A DNA stretch of 64,000 nucleotides from Haloechinothrix halophila YIM 93223 (GTDB lineage Bacteria > Actinomycetota > Actinomycetes > Mycobacteriales > Pseudonocardiaceae). Under the pieces are notes generated by a model. The model searched no databases. It had not been told where the DNA came from and saw only the letters and a program-made list of their open reading frames with translations. Shown here piece by piece: positions 24,352-33,412 of this stretch (positions are counted from its first letter, which is position 1; every line of letters begins with the position of its first letter). Location of the stretch: the NCBI RefSeq assembly GCF_000504245.1, contig NZ_KI632509.1:124001-188000 (forward strand), read 5' to 3'. A program made the translations under genes and the position numbers.

Positions 24352-26097
24352 GTGGGGACTGCTCGGGCAACGCGGAGAGAGCCGCGGAGGAAGCCATGGC
24401 GGGCGCCGCGAACAGCGCCGACGGCCGTCACACGGGCTGGCGCCCTGGTGGCGGCCGCCCTGTTCACTACCATCGCGCCGGGACTCAACCCGGGCATGGC
24501 CATCGCACAGGAGGACGCGCGTCCGCCGTGGGCGCCTACTGGCCAGCCGGGTCCACCGCCAGCTGACCCCGGCAAGCCGGACAAGCAGTACAAGCAGCGT
24601 GTGGAGTGCGTCAAGTCCAGCGTCGAGGGCCACACCACGGTGTCCGGCAACCAGATCCAGGACATCCCGTGGGGCCAGGCGCACCTACGGCTCGACGACG
24701 TGCATGACTACGTCCGCGCACACAGCAAGCACGACAAGATCGGCGTCAACGAGCGCACCGGCAAGCCACTCAAGGTCGCCGTCATCGACACCGGCGTCAC
24801 CAAGCATCCGTACCTGCAAAATCGGGTCACCGGAGGCGGCGACTACGTCCAGCGTGGCGGTAAGGGCAACAACGGCCTGCTCGACTGCGACGGCCACGGC
24901 ACGCAGGTAGCGGGCATCATCGGGGCCAACCCGAAGAACTCCGACATCGGCTTCATCGGCGTCGCACCGGACGTCGAGATCGTCTCGATCCGGCAGTCGA
25001 GCCAGAACTTCTCCGAGAAGACCGAGGACGAGATCAAGCGGGAGAAGGAAGCCGCTCGCGCCAAGCGCAAGGCCGCGCGCGAGAAGGCAGAGGCACGTCG
25101 ACGCCAGCAGGAGAGCCAGCAGAAGATCGAGGAACTGCAGCGCGAGCTGGAGAAGGAACGCCAGGGCAACGACGGCGGGTCCGGCGACACCGGACCAAGC
25201 CAGAACCCCGGCCAGCGCACGCAGGGCAGCTCGAGCGGCGCTGGCAACCAGAAGACGCTGGCGCAGGCGATCGTGCGAGCGGTCGACAAGCACGGCGTCG
25301 ATGTCATCAACATGTCGGTGGACGCCTGCCGTCCAAACACCGGCAGCACCCAGCCGGTCAGCGAAGAAGAGCGGAAGCTGCGCGCCGCGGTGCGCTACGC
25401 GACGAAGCAGGACGTCGTCGTCGTGGCCGCCGCTGGCAACACGGGTGGCGCGTGCCAGCAGAACGGCGTGCCGATCCAGGGCGACCCACGCGTCACCGAT
25501 CCAAACAAGCCGCGCACCATCGTCACGCCGCCGTGGTTCTCCGAGGATCTGCTCGCGGTCGGGGCGATCGACGCGACCGGCAGCGTCGCGGACTTCAGCA
25601 TGCACGGGCCGTGGGTGAGCGTCGCAGCGCCAGGAACCGACATCATCTCGCTCGACCCGGCGAAGGGGTCAAGCGCGCTGGTGAACGTGATGTTCGAGGG
25701 CAAGCAGGCGGTACGCATCCAGGGCACGAGCTTCGCGGCGCCATATGTAGCCGGGCTCGCGGCGCTGGTCAGGCAGATGCATCCGGAGCTGAGCGCGCGC
25801 GAGGTCATGCACCGCATCACGACGACGGCGCAGCACCCCGGCGCTGGTGACGGCCACGACCCGTTCATCGGCCACGGCGTGATCAACCCGATGGCGGCGC
25901 TGACCATGACACTGCCCGAGGAGATCGGTGCGACACCCGCGCAGGACGTCGCGCTGCCATCGAGCATGCCGCCGCCGGACAACGCCAGCCCGATGCCGGT
26001 GATCGTCGCGCTCGCGGGCAGCGGCGGCGGGCTCGCCGCGCTCGGCTGCACGATGTTCGCGGTGCACACCGTTCGCCGGAACCGCAAGGCGGCCTGA
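24352..26097 (+). CDS. mycP: Mycosin protease MycP of ESX-4
   Basis: Membrane-anchored subtilisin-like protease needed to stabilise type VII secretion complexes. A signal-type segment is at residues 25-50, the catalytic Asp about 145 in VIDTGV, His about 182 in DGHGT, oxyanion Asn about 362 in AAAGN, Ser about 460 in GTSFAAP, and a C-terminal transmembrane helix near 552-572. Residues about 223-300 add a Lys/Glu/Arg-rich helix (KREKEAARAKRKAAREKAE) and a Gly/Ser/Gln linker, longer than in mycobacterial mycosins. At 581 residues it is larger than the usual 400-460. A GTG start is assumed. Confidence 0.95.
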   Translation: MGTARATRREPRRKPWRAPRTAPTAVTRAGALVAAALFTTIAPGLNPGMAIAQEDARPPWAPTGQPGPPPADPGKPDKQYKQRVECVKSSVEGHTTVSGNQIQDIPWGQAHLRLDDVHDYVRAHSKHDKIGVNERTGKPLKVAVIDTGVTKHPYLQNRVTGGGDYVQRGGKGNNGLLDCDGHGTQVAGIIGANPKNSDIGFIGVAPDVEIVSIRQSSQNFSEKTEDEIKREKEAARAKRKAAREKAEARRRQQESQQKIEELQRELEKERQGNDGGSGDTGPSQNPGQRTQGSSSGAGNQKTLAQAIVRAVDKHGVDVINMSVDACRPNTGSTQPVSEEERKLRAAVRYATKQDVVVVAAAGNTGGACQQNGVPIQGDPRVTDPNKPRTIVTPPWFSEDLLAVGAIDATGSVADFSMHGPWVSVAAPGTDIISLDPAKGSSALVNVMFEGKQAVRIQGTSFAAPYVAGLAALVRQMHPELSAREVMHRITTTAQHPGAGDGHDPFIGHGVINPMAALTMTLPEEIGATPAQDVALPSSMPPPDNASPMPVIVALAGSGGGLAALGCTMFAVHTVRRNRKAA

Positions 26098-26116
26098 GCG
26101 GCCGGGCGGTGCGGCC

Positions 26117-27733
26117 TCAGCCGGTCGCCTCGTCCGCTCCGGCCGTCTGACCGTCGTAGTCACCGGAATTCACCGGAAGGTCGACCGAGTCGAAGGTCCG
26201 TGCCGCGGCCTGGACGTTGAGTGACTCTCCGGTCGGTAGCAACCGCAGGATGCTTTCCGGCGCTGGCCTGCGCTCGGCAAGGCCGAGGAATGCCGCCGTC
26301 TCGGTGTCAGGAATTCCGTAGCGCAAACCGCGATCGGACACCAGCTGAATGGGCCCGGATTCGAATGACGCTTCACTGGTCGCCGAATTCACGACCGCAG
26401 CCCTACCGGGTGGCATGTAGAAGTAGTCAACAGCGATTCCGTCTTCGTTCGCCTTTCCGACTCGCAGCCGTTCCGGCTTGCCGTTCTCGTCCTCGGGGAA
26501 CGGAATCTCGTTGTTCACATACAGCGTCGTGCGCGATTCCTGATTGTCGCCCGAACCGGTCAGCGTCCAACCAAGGCAGGTGGCCGGACTACCCTTGAGC
26601 GGGTCGAGCACGGTCGGGATCTGATCCGGGTAGTCGTCGACAGGGAGTTCGTCGTCCGGCGACACCGTCGGCAACTCGTCGAGCCGGTCGGGACTAACCT
26701 GCGGGATCGTCGTTTCGGTCGAGTGCTCATGCCGGAGCATATTGGCAACAGCCTGCGTGACCTGCTGCTTTCCGTCCTTCAACACGACGTAGTAGTCGAC
26801 GGTGCCACCAGCCTGCGTGACGGAGAAGACGTCGCCGACGACAGCGGTCCTGCCGTCGATGTCAAACGACACCGGCTCGTCAAGCCCCTCGGGAACCGGC
26901 GGCTCGAGCGGGTCGACCTCGGGGATCGCGTTCGTCAGGCCGAGTGACATCGGCCGGGGCGTGTGGCGGTCGAGTTTCAGCGCCTCGATGACGGATTCCT
27001 CGTCAGGAACCTTGGCCAGCACGATGTCCGACTTGCGGTTCGGATTCTCTTCTGGCCGGTAGATCAGATAGCGGTCGCCATTGAGGCGCTCGACGTAGAT
27101 GGCCTCGTTCTTCTCCAGCGGCGTACCCAGATCCGACCCCGGCAGGCCTGCGAGAACAGCGGTTTGCTGCGTTTCCTTAGCCTTGTCCAGCCGCACGCTT
27201 TCGTTGAACCGATCGTCGAGCGGCAGGTAGTGACACACCGCCCACTCGTCCGAGATGCGCTGCTCATCGTTCGGCAGCAGCGGCGGACCGCCTGGGATGC
27301 CCTGCAGCCTGCCGCGCGGAATGTCCTTCAGGTTGTCGTCGGAGACCAGCACCGGCTCCACCGGGTCCGCCGGCACATCGCCGCCCTGCCCCTGTGACTG
27401 CCTGCTCATCAGAATGAGCCGTGCCGACGCAAGGTTGAACGTCGGAATGAGCATTTCCTCGGGGTCAGCCACTTTTACATACATCTGACCGGATTCTTTG
27501 CCCATCACGATGCCATCCGACGGTGGCTGCGTGGCGGGCTTGAGGATGCCGAAGATCATGAAGCCGAGTAGTCCGACGGCGGCCAGGATCACACCGACGA
27601 CAGTCGCTCTTGTGTGGGTGCGCAACGGGTCATGCAGCATCACCGCGTCCTTGCGTACCAGCGCGGAGTTCATCCGCCTTACTTCGAACCGATACGCCTG
27701 AACTTCGGTTTTTCTCGTTGGCTTTGATGGCAT
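26117..27733 (-). CDS. eccB: ESX-4 membrane protein EccB
   Basis: Single-pass membrane protein with a large periplasmic domain. The start is set at ATG 27731-27733 (MPSKPTRKTEVQAYRFEVRR), which is the usual EccB opening; the frame is open further upstream but without family similarity. One transmembrane helix is at residues about 43-64, followed by the repeat-containing extracytoplasmic region (538 residues in total). It is convergent with mycP (19 bp apart) and divergent from eccE. Confidence 0.94.
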   Translation of the reverse strand: MPSKPTRKTEVQAYRFEVRRMNSALVRKDAVMLHDPLRTHTRATVVGVILAAVGLLGFMIFGILKPATQPPSDGIVMGKESGQMYVKVADPEEMLIPTFNLASARLILMSRQSQGQGGDVPADPVEPVLVSDDNLKDIPRGRLQGIPGGPPLLPNDEQRISDEWAVCHYLPLDDRFNESVRLDKAKETQQTAVLAGLPGSDLGTPLEKNEAIYVERLNGDRYLIYRPEENPNRKSDIVLAKVPDEESVIEALKLDRHTPRPMSLGLTNAIPEVDPLEPPVPEGLDEPVSFDIDGRTAVVGDVFSVTQAGGTVDYYVVLKDGKQQVTQAVANMLRHEHSTETTIPQVSPDRLDELPTVSPDDELPVDDYPDQIPTVLDPLKGSPATCLGWTLTGSGDNQESRTTLYVNNEIPFPEDENGKPERLRVGKANEDGIAVDYFYMPPGRAAVVNSATSEASFESGPIQLVSDRGLRYGIPDTETAAFLGLAERRPAPESILRLLPTGESLNVQAAARTFDSVDLPVNSGDYDGQTAGADEATG

Positions 27734-27891
27734 TCCAGACCCACACGCCTCCCAGTCACGGTACGGTTCGCAGGATAGCCGCAGTCGAACCGTCAGGTGG
27801 TGGCTTTCTACCAATTCCCGATAGTGTTCACGTGCCCGGGACCGGGTAGCGTGCCGGGGGCAGGACGTACGAGGGGAAGAGACACAAGCGG

Positions 27892-29685
27892 ATGTCCGTA
27901 AGCACTCCGCCACGCCCGGGCGGGCGTGGTCAACGACCACAACAGCCAGGGGGAAACCCGTCCGGACCGCCAGCGAACCCACCTGGACGGGGGACGCCTC
28001 CTGGTGGGAATCCACGCCCCTCCGCACCCGCTGGCCCTGCCGGGCCGGGTCGTCCTAGCGCGCCCGCTCCCCCAGCGCACCCTGGGCCCGGTGGGCCTGT
28101 CGGCCCCGGTGGTCCGGCTCGCCCCGGACGTCCTGGTACGCCTGGTGGTCCGTCCGCCCCGGGTGCGCCCGGGGTTCCTTCGACGCCCCCAGGGCGGCAG
28201 GCACCTCCACAACACCCCGGCGCGATGCCACCTGGAAGGCAGGGTGGCCCCGGCGCGCCTGGCGGCCCCGCCGGGCCTCCCCCCGGTGGCCCTGGTGGTC
28301 CCGGTGGGGGCGGTCCTGGCGGGCCAGGTGGGGGCGGCCCTGGTGGCCCCGGCGGTCCTGGTGGTCCTGGTGGCCCCGGCGGTGGTCAGCCGCCCGGCCA
28401 GCCCGGCCCGAATCAGCCGTCCGCATCGACGGCGACCGCGGCGCGACCGGTCCCGGCTGCGCGGCGGCGTAGCGGCACCATGAACCTGCTCGGCCTGCCG
28501 ATGCTCAACCTCGTCATCATCGAGGTGGGTTTCGCCGTCGGCCTCATCCTGATCGCGATCATGCGCACCACGGCCGCCGTCGGCATCGCGGGTGGCATCC
28601 TCGCTGTCGCCCTGCTGATCGCACTACTGCGGCTCCGGGGCCAGTGGTTCACCCAGTGGGCCGTCCTCGAGTTGCGCTACCTGATGCGCTCGCATGACAA
28701 GCCGCGACCGCCAGTCGCCCGCGCCAGCCTCGAAGACCTCAAGGACGAGGACGCCATCATCGGCGACGAGGACCCCAAGGTGAACGTGCTGCGCGCCGCG
28801 ATCCCGAAGCTGGTCGTCGCGCAGGGCATAGACCACGACCGGCAGCCGGTCGGCCTCGCCTGGGACGACGGCTGCTGGACGGCCGTGCTGATGGTGGAGC
28901 CGAGCCCAGCACTGATCTCGGGCGCGAGCGACGCGGCGCCACTACCGCTGTCCACACTGGCCCCCTGCCTCGAGGACAGGGGCGTCGTGCTCGACTCCAT
29001 CCAGGTCATCTGGCACACCTATCCCGGCAGCGCCGCGCTGCCAGCCGACTCACCAGCGTTGAACTCCTACCTCGAAGTGCTCGGTCCGCTGCCCGCCGCG
29101 GCACGACGCACGACGTGGATCGCGGTACGGCTCGACCCACTGCGGTGCCCGGCGGCGGTCCGGGAGCGCGGTGGCGGCGTCGTCGGCGCGCACCGAGCGC
29201 TGATCGGCGCGCTCTCCCGGGTGCGCAACGCGCTGGAATCGAGCGGGGTCAACACTCGGCCGCTCGACCCGGACGAACTGCTCCGCGCGGGTGTCAGCGC
29301 CTGCGAGCTGAACGCGGCAGTCGCGGCGGGCGACGGCGTCAAGCTGACCGAACACAAGAACTACGTCACCGCTGCCGGTGTCCACCACGCCAGCTACGCC
29401 ATCACCAAGTGGCCCAAGGGCACGGTGACGACGACGCTGAACGCGCTCACCAGCGTCCGCACGTTGTCGGCAACGGTCGCCATGTCGATCACGCCTGCCG
29501 TTGACGACGGCGAGGTCGGACTGCGCGGCGTCGTGCGGGTCAGTACCCGCAATGAGCAGGAACTAGACGCTGCGGACAAGCGGCTCGACACCATCGCGGA
29601 TCGCGCGGACATCGCGCTGACGCCGCTGCGTGGGCTCCAGGTGGATGGGTTGTCCGCGACGTTGCCGCTGGGAGGAACGACATGA
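27892..29685 (+). CDS. eccE: EccE-like ESX membrane protein with collagen-like N-terminus
   Basis: 597 residues. About 190 N-terminal residues are almost only Pro, Gly and Ala, with long runs such as GGPGGPGGGGPGG, preceding two transmembrane helices (about 197-224 and 226-245) and an EccE-like periplasmic/cytosolic domain (ELRYLMRSHDKP, then DDGCWTAVLMVEP). EccE is absent from the M. tuberculosis ESX-4 but present in other ESX-4 loci. The stop overlaps the ATG of a short repeat-encoded ORF. Assignment to EccE rests on the membrane topology and locus position. Confidence 0.85.
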   Translation: MSVSTPPRPGGRGQRPQQPGGNPSGPPANPPGRGTPPGGNPRPSAPAGPAGPGRPSAPAPPAHPGPGGPVGPGGPARPGRPGTPGGPSAPGAPGVPSTPPGRQAPPQHPGAMPPGRQGGPGAPGGPAGPPPGGPGGPGGGGPGGPGGGGPGGPGGPGGPGGPGGGQPPGQPGPNQPSASTATAARPVPAARRRSGTMNLLGLPMLNLVIIEVGFAVGLILIAIMRTTAAVGIAGGILAVALLIALLRLRGQWFTQWAVLELRYLMRSHDKPRPPVARASLEDLKDEDAIIGDEDPKVNVLRAAIPKLVVAQGIDHDRQPVGLAWDDGCWTAVLMVEPSPALISGASDAAPLPLSTLAPCLEDRGVVLDSIQVIWHTYPGSAALPADSPALNSYLEVLGPLPAAARRTTWIAVRLDPLRCPAAVRERGGGVVGAHRALIGALSRVRNALESSGVNTRPLDPDELLRAGVSACELNAAVAAGDGVKLTEHKNYVTAAGVHHASYAITKWPKGTVTTTLNALTSVRTLSATVAMSITPAVDDGEVGLRGVVRVSTRNEQELDAADKRLDTIADRADIALTPLRGLQVDGLSATLPLGGTT

Positions 29686-29831
29686 GGACTGCTTGCAGGC
29701 GTGAGGGCCGCTCGCGGGCCCGAACCGAAATGGCCGAATCATCAAACGCGAGGACTGCTTGCAGGCGTGAGGGCCGCTCGCGGGCCCGAACCGAAATGGT
29801 CGAATCATCGGGCCATGAGGAGGCCGCGTGA
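29682..29831 (+). CDS. 49-codon ORF made of a tandem repeat, coupled between eccE and the next gene
   Basis: ATG at 29682 has GGAGG six bases upstream and overlaps the eccE stop (ATGA); its TGA overlaps the GTG of the next gene (GTGA). The peptide is two copies of a 22-residue unit (RTACRREGRSRARTEM then AESS or VESS), because the DNA contains a 60-bp direct repeat at 29684-29743 and 29750-29809 with one mismatch and a 66-bp period, exactly 22 codons. It could be a true small basic protein, a device for translational coupling, or a mobile palindromic repeat that happens to stay in frame. Confidence 0.5.
   Translation: MRTACRREGRSRARTEMAESSNARTACRREGRSRARTEMVESSGHEEAA
29684..29809 (+). repeat. 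Tandem 60-bp direct repeat between eccE and the following gene
   Basis: Two copies of 60 bp (29684-29743, 29750-29809) with a single difference (GGCCG versus GGTCG). Each carries the GC-rich partly self-complementary core GGGCCGCTCGCGGGCCC, able to form a hairpin. Confidence 0.9.
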
Positions 29832-30550
29832 GCTCACGGGTGCGTGACACGACGGGCCAGGGCGGCGTCGCCCCGGAGTTCACCGTCGACCCGAGCCTGC
29901 TCGACGCGATCAGCCCGTCGGGTGACCGGGGCGGGATCGTGCTCGGTTCCAGCAGCAACGGCGAGCCGCTGACGGTCTCCGCGCTGCGAGCAGAGCCGAC
30001 CAGGATCGTGCTTGCTGGCGGGCTGTACCTGGGACGGCAGTTCGCGCTACGCGCCATGGCCGTCGGCGCGTGGGTGGTGATCGCGACCGGGCGGGAGCAG
30101 GCGTGGCACGCGGTGCAGCGCTCCGCGGGTATGGGGCCGGACGGCAGGCCGTCGCCGCACGTCCAGATCCGCAGACTGTCGCCGGTGGAGCTGCCCCGCG
30201 CGTCGGAGAACGCGCCGCTGGTCGTCGTCCACGACGGCGGTCCAACACCACAGGACCTGTTCCCGCCGCGCGCGCCGTGGCACACCACGGTGTACCTGCT
30301 GCCGTACCTGCACCCGCAGGCGTCGACCATCGCGAACGCCGCCGACCTGGTGTTGATGCAACGGCTGCCTGCCGGTCAGGCGGAGCTGGCTGGCCGGATC
30401 TGGAACCTGCCACAGCAGATGACACACCAGTTGACGTCGTTGCAGGACGACCAGGTGATCGCGCTGGGACGGAATCTCTGGCAGCCGATCCGGCTGGTCA
30501 CCACGGCGAAGGAGCAGCAGATCCTTGGGCCGGTGCGCCGGGGCGATTGA
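29828..30550 (+). CDS. Hypothetical protein of the ESX-4 locus
   Basis: A 240-residue soluble-looking protein with no membrane helix. Middle residues resemble a nucleotide-binding or Rossmann-like beta/alpha fold (EPTRIVLAGGLYLGRQFALR, then APLVVVHDGG), but no P-loop is present. It follows eccE at a distance of only one coupled short ORF and is convergent with truA, so it closes the ESX transcript. I know no characterised homologue; a cytosolic accessory factor of the ESX system is an inference from position. Confidence 0.75.
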   Translation: MSSRVRDTTGQGGVAPEFTVDPSLLDAISPSGDRGGIVLGSSSNGEPLTVSALRAEPTRIVLAGGLYLGRQFALRAMAVGAWVVIATGREQAWHAVQRSAGMGPDGRPSPHVQIRRLSPVELPRASENAPLVVVHDGGPTPQDLFPPRAPWHTTVYLLPYLHPQASTIANAADLVLMQRLPAGQAELAGRIWNLPQQMTHQLTSLQDDQVIALGRNLWQPIRLVTTAKEQQILGPVRRGD

Positions 30551-30581
30551 GGCGTCCCGGCTGCGTGGCGGGGCCGCGGGC

Positions 30582-31490
30582 CTACGACAGCTCCGTGTGG
30601 TCGCGGACCTTGCGCGTCCGCTCGGCACGGTCGGCCAGTTCCTCGTCCGGCGGGTAGTCGACGCCGACGAGGCACAGGCCGTGCGCCGGGGCGACCGTGC
30701 TGCCCCGGACACCCTTGCGCAGCAGCTCCACTGGCCACTGCTGGTTCCTGCGGCCGTCACCGACGTGCAGGATCTCGCCGACGAGGCTGCGCACCATGGA
30801 GTGGCAGAACGCGTCGGCGGACACGTGCGCCCGCACCAGGTGCGGCTCGACGCGCTCCCAGCGCAGCCGTTGCAGCTCGCGGATAGTGGTGGCGCCCTCG
30901 CGCTGCTTGCAGTACGCCTTGAAATCGTTGAGGCCGACCAGCGCCGCTGAGGCGGCGTTCATCCGCTCGACGTCGAGAGCACGCCCCCAGGCCAGGGTGT
31001 CGTTGCGGCGCAGTGGATCGACGCCCCACGGCGCGTCGGAAACCTGGTACACGTAATGCCTGCGCACGGCGGAGAACCGCGCGTCGAATCCCGCCGGTGC
31101 GACGCGGGCGCGCAGCACCCGGATGTCGGGCGGCAGGTAACGGTTCCAGCGATGCCGCATCCGGTCCAGCTCGGGGACGCCATGGTCGTCCACCGGCAGC
31201 CGGGTGTACGCGCCGTCGGCATATGGGACGACGTCGATGTGGATGACCTGCCCGGTCGCGTGCACCCCGGCGTCGGTGCGGCCAGCGACGACGATCGAGT
31301 GCGGTACCTCCACACCGGGCGGCTGCCGCGCGAACGCCTCCTCAAGCACGCCCTGGACGGTCCTGCGGTCGGGCTGTTTCGCCCAGCCGGAGAAGTCGAT
31401 GCCGTCGTAGGAAACGTCAACGCGCAGACGAACGAGCCCGCCCTCCCTGGTGGGAGTGGCGGGCTCGTTCGATGGCTGTTCAGGCCTCAG
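30582..31490 (-). CDS. truA: tRNA pseudouridine synthase A (start probably CTG)
   Basis: Makes pseudouridine at positions 38-40 of the tRNA anticodon arm. The catalytic Asp is in [13 protein letters not shown] (about residue 72 of this form); the N-terminal [20 protein letters not shown] block is conserved and must be translated, yet the frame has no ATG, GTG or TTG upstream of it. A CTG at 31488-31490 overlaps the rplQ stop as CTGA and has GGAGG seven bases upstream; it would give 302 residues, close to the mycobacterial enzyme. The later GTG at 31349 would remove the conserved block. Confidence 0.9.
   Translation of the reverse strand: MRPEQPSNEPATPTREGGLVRLRVDVSYDGIDFSGWAKQPDRRTVQGVLEEAFARQPPGVEVPHSIVVAGRTDAGVHATGQVIHIDVVPYADGAYTRLPVDDHGVPELDRMRHRWNRYLPPDIRVLRARVAPAGFDARFSAVRRHYVYQVSDAPWGVDPLRRNDTLAWGRALDVERMNAASAALVGLNDFKAYCKQREGATTIRELQRLRWERVEPHLVRAHVSADAFCHSMVRSLVGEILHVGDGRRNQQWPVELLRKGVRGSTVAPAHGLCLVGVDYPPDEELADRAERTRKVRDHTELS
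31430..31470 (-). terminator. Strong hairpin inside the 5' end of truA
   Basis: Perfect 13-bp stem GAACGAGCCCGCC (31430-31442) with 31458-31470, plus an inner CTCCC/GGGAG stem. It lies just after the rplQ stop, within the predicted first codons of truA. It may attenuate transcription at the end of the ribosomal operon. Confidence 0.6.
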
Positions 31491-32227
31491 GACTCGTCCT
31501 CCGAAGAGGACTCCTCGTCCTTGGCCTCGCGCTGCGACGGCGGCAGCTGGAAGCCCGCGGCCTCCGCTGCCTCCTCGCTGGCGAACCAGACCTCGGCCGT
31601 GGTGCGCTCGTAGTGCGAGCTGCCGGGCACGTGGTACAGCTTCGAGCTGGCGTTGCCCTTGATCGGGAAGCCCTCTGGCTGCGAACCGTCCTCCAGTGGG
31701 GCATGGCTGCCCTCACCGAACGGCGCCTCGGTGGCCTCGGCGGAATCCGCAGCCTCGTCGGCGCTGGCGGGGGCCTCGGCCTCCTGCGTCTCGACCGACT
31801 TCGGCGCCTCGGCAGGCTGGTCCTTGGCGAACTTCGTCTTGCGCGCGGCCTCGGCCTCCGCGGTGACCGTCTTCTCCGACACGAGCTCGATGACGGCCAT
31901 CGGCGCGTTGTCGCCCTTGCGCGGCAGCGTCCTGGTGATGCGCAGGTAGCCGCCGTTGCGGTCGGAGTAGAACGGGCCGATCTCGGCCATCAGCCGGTGC
32001 ACGACGTCCTTGTTGCGGATGACCCGCTGAATCTGCCGCCGATTGTGCAGATCACCGCGCTTGGCCTTGGTGATCAGCTTCTCGGCAAGCGGGCGCACTC
32101 GCTTGGCCTTGGCCTCGGTGGTGGTGATCTTGCCGTGCTCGAAGAGCGACGTGGCCAGGTTGGCCAGCATCAACCGCTCGTGCGTCGGCGAACCGCCGAG
32201 GCGTGGGCCCTTGGTTGGCGTGGGCAT
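31487..32227 (-). CDS. rplQ: 50S ribosomal protein bL17 with long C-terminal extension
   Basis: The bL17 core is at residues 1-120 ([20 protein letters not shown], later [19 protein letters not shown]). An Ala/Glu/Ser-rich linker and a small conserved-looking module [20 protein letters not shown] then [13 protein letters not shown] follow, giving 246 residues versus about 120-200 in other bacteria. Long L17 tails with this module occur in actinobacteria; its role is not known to me. Next to rpoA, as usual. Confidence 0.97.
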   Translation of the reverse strand: MPTPTKGPRLGGSPTHERLMLANLATSLFEHGKITTTEAKAKRVRPLAEKLITKAKRGDLHNRRQIQRVIRNKDVVHRLMAEIGPFYSDRNGGYLRITRTLPRKGDNAPMAVIELVSEKTVTAEAEAARKTKFAKDQPAEAPKSVETQEAEAPASADEAADSAEATEAPFGEGSHAPLEDGSQPEGFPIKGNASSKLYHVPGSSHYERTTAEVWFASEEAAEAAGFQLPPSQREAKDEESSSEDES

Positions 32228-33303
32228 TACAGCTGCTCCGTCTCTGCGTAATCCTGACCGTCGTCGCCGAGGTCACTGCCGTTGTCCGACAACCCGTTGA
32301 CCGTGGGGCCAGCCGACCAGCCTTCGCCCTCGTAGCTGGCGGCGGCAGCGGTCGGGTCGAACCCGGGCGGGCTGTCCTTGAGGGTGAGGCCGAGGCCGAC
32401 GAGCTTCATCTTGACCTCGTCGATCGACTTCGCGCCGAAGTTCCGGATGTCGAGCAGGTCCGCCTCGCTGCGAGACACCAGTTCACCGACGGTGTGGATG
32501 CCCTCGCGCTTGAGGCAGTTGTAGGACCGCACCGTGAGGTCGAGGTCCTCGATCGGCATCGCGTAGGCGGCGATGGTGTCGGCTTCCTGCGGCGACGGCC
32601 CGATCTCGATGCCCTCGGCGTCGACGTTGAGCTCGCGGGCAAGCCCGAACAGCTCGACCAGCGTCTTACCAGCGGACGCGACGGCGTCGCGCGGGGTGAT
32701 CGACGGCTTGGTCTCGACGTCGATGATGAGCTTGTCGAAGTCGGTGCGCTGCTCGACACGAGTCGCCTCGACCTTGTAGGTCACCTTCAGCACCGGCGAG
32801 TAGATCGAGTCGACCGGAATGCGACCGATCTCGGCACCGGACTCCTTGTTCTGCGCCGCGGGCACGTAGCCACGACCGCGCTCGACAACCAGCTCGACCT
32901 CGAGCTTGCCCTTGCCGTTGAGCGAAGCGATGTGCAGGTCGGGGTTGTGCACCGTCACACCAGCGGGCGGCACGATGTCGGCCGCGGTGACGTCACCGGG
33001 GCCCTGCTTGCGCAGGTACATGGTCACCGGCTCGTCCTCCTCGGACGAGATGACCAGCTCCTTGAGGTTCAGGATGACGTCGGTGACGTCCTCCTTGACC
33101 CCGGGAACCGTGGTGAACTCGTGCAGCACGCCGTCAATGCGGATGCTGGTCACGGCAGCGCCAGGGATGGACGACAGCAGCGTCCTGCGGATGGAGTTGC
33201 CGAGGGTGTAGCCGAAGCCGGGCTCGAGCGGTTCCAGCATGAACCGGGAGCGCGTCTCGGAGACCGCCTCCTCTGAGAGGCTCGGTCGCTGCGAAATCAG
33301 CAC
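32227..33303 (-). CDS. rpoA: RNA polymerase alpha subunit
   Basis: 358 residues from GTG 33301-33303 ([20 protein letters not shown]) with GGAAG upstream; the upstream open frame is not family-like. The N-terminal domain dimerises ([24 protein letters not shown] block), and the C-terminal domain contacts UP elements and activators ([19 protein letters not shown]). The tail after the C-terminal domain is acidic and Gly/Ser-rich. One base overlaps rplQ. Confidence 0.98.
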   Translation of the reverse strand: MLISQRPSLSEEAVSETRSRFMLEPLEPGFGYTLGNSIRRTLLSSIPGAAVTSIRIDGVLHEFTTVPGVKEDVTDVILNLKELVISSEEDEPVTMYLRKQGPGDVTAADIVPPAGVTVHNPDLHIASLNGKGKLEVELVVERGRGYVPAAQNKESGAEIGRIPVDSIYSPVLKVTYKVEATRVEQRTDFDKLIIDVETKPSITPRDAVASAGKTLVELFGLARELNVDAEGIEIGPSPQEADTIAAYAMPIEDLDLTVRSYNCLKREGIHTVGELVSRSEADLLDIRNFGAKSIDEVKMKLVGLGLTLKDSPPGFDPTAAAASYEGEGWSAGPTVNGLSDNGSDLGDDGQDYAETEQL

Positions 33304-33361
33304 TGTCAATCTTCCTTTCCTGCCGACGCCCGCTATTTGACGCCGGGTTTCTTTATGGGGT

Positions 33362-33405
33362 GGGCCCCGCCGGACCACATGTCGACATATGGCCGGGCGG
33401 GGCCC
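33362..33405 (-). terminator. Hairpin between rpsD and rpoA
   Basis: GGGCCCCGCC (33362-33371) pairs perfectly with GGCGGGGCCC (33396-33405), extended by further partial pairing. In this operon it may be an attenuator or an mRNA processing site; full termination is unlikely because rpoA follows. Confidence 0.5.
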
Positions 33406-33412
33406 GTGCGCC

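Noticed and set aside
29563..30330. Minus-strand frame with a duplicated peptide
   Set aside because: Antisense to the last ESX gene; the peptide duplication only reflects the 60-bp DNA repeat.
31349..31487. GTG at 31349 as truA start
   Set aside because: It would delete the conserved N-terminal block that is plainly encoded upstream.
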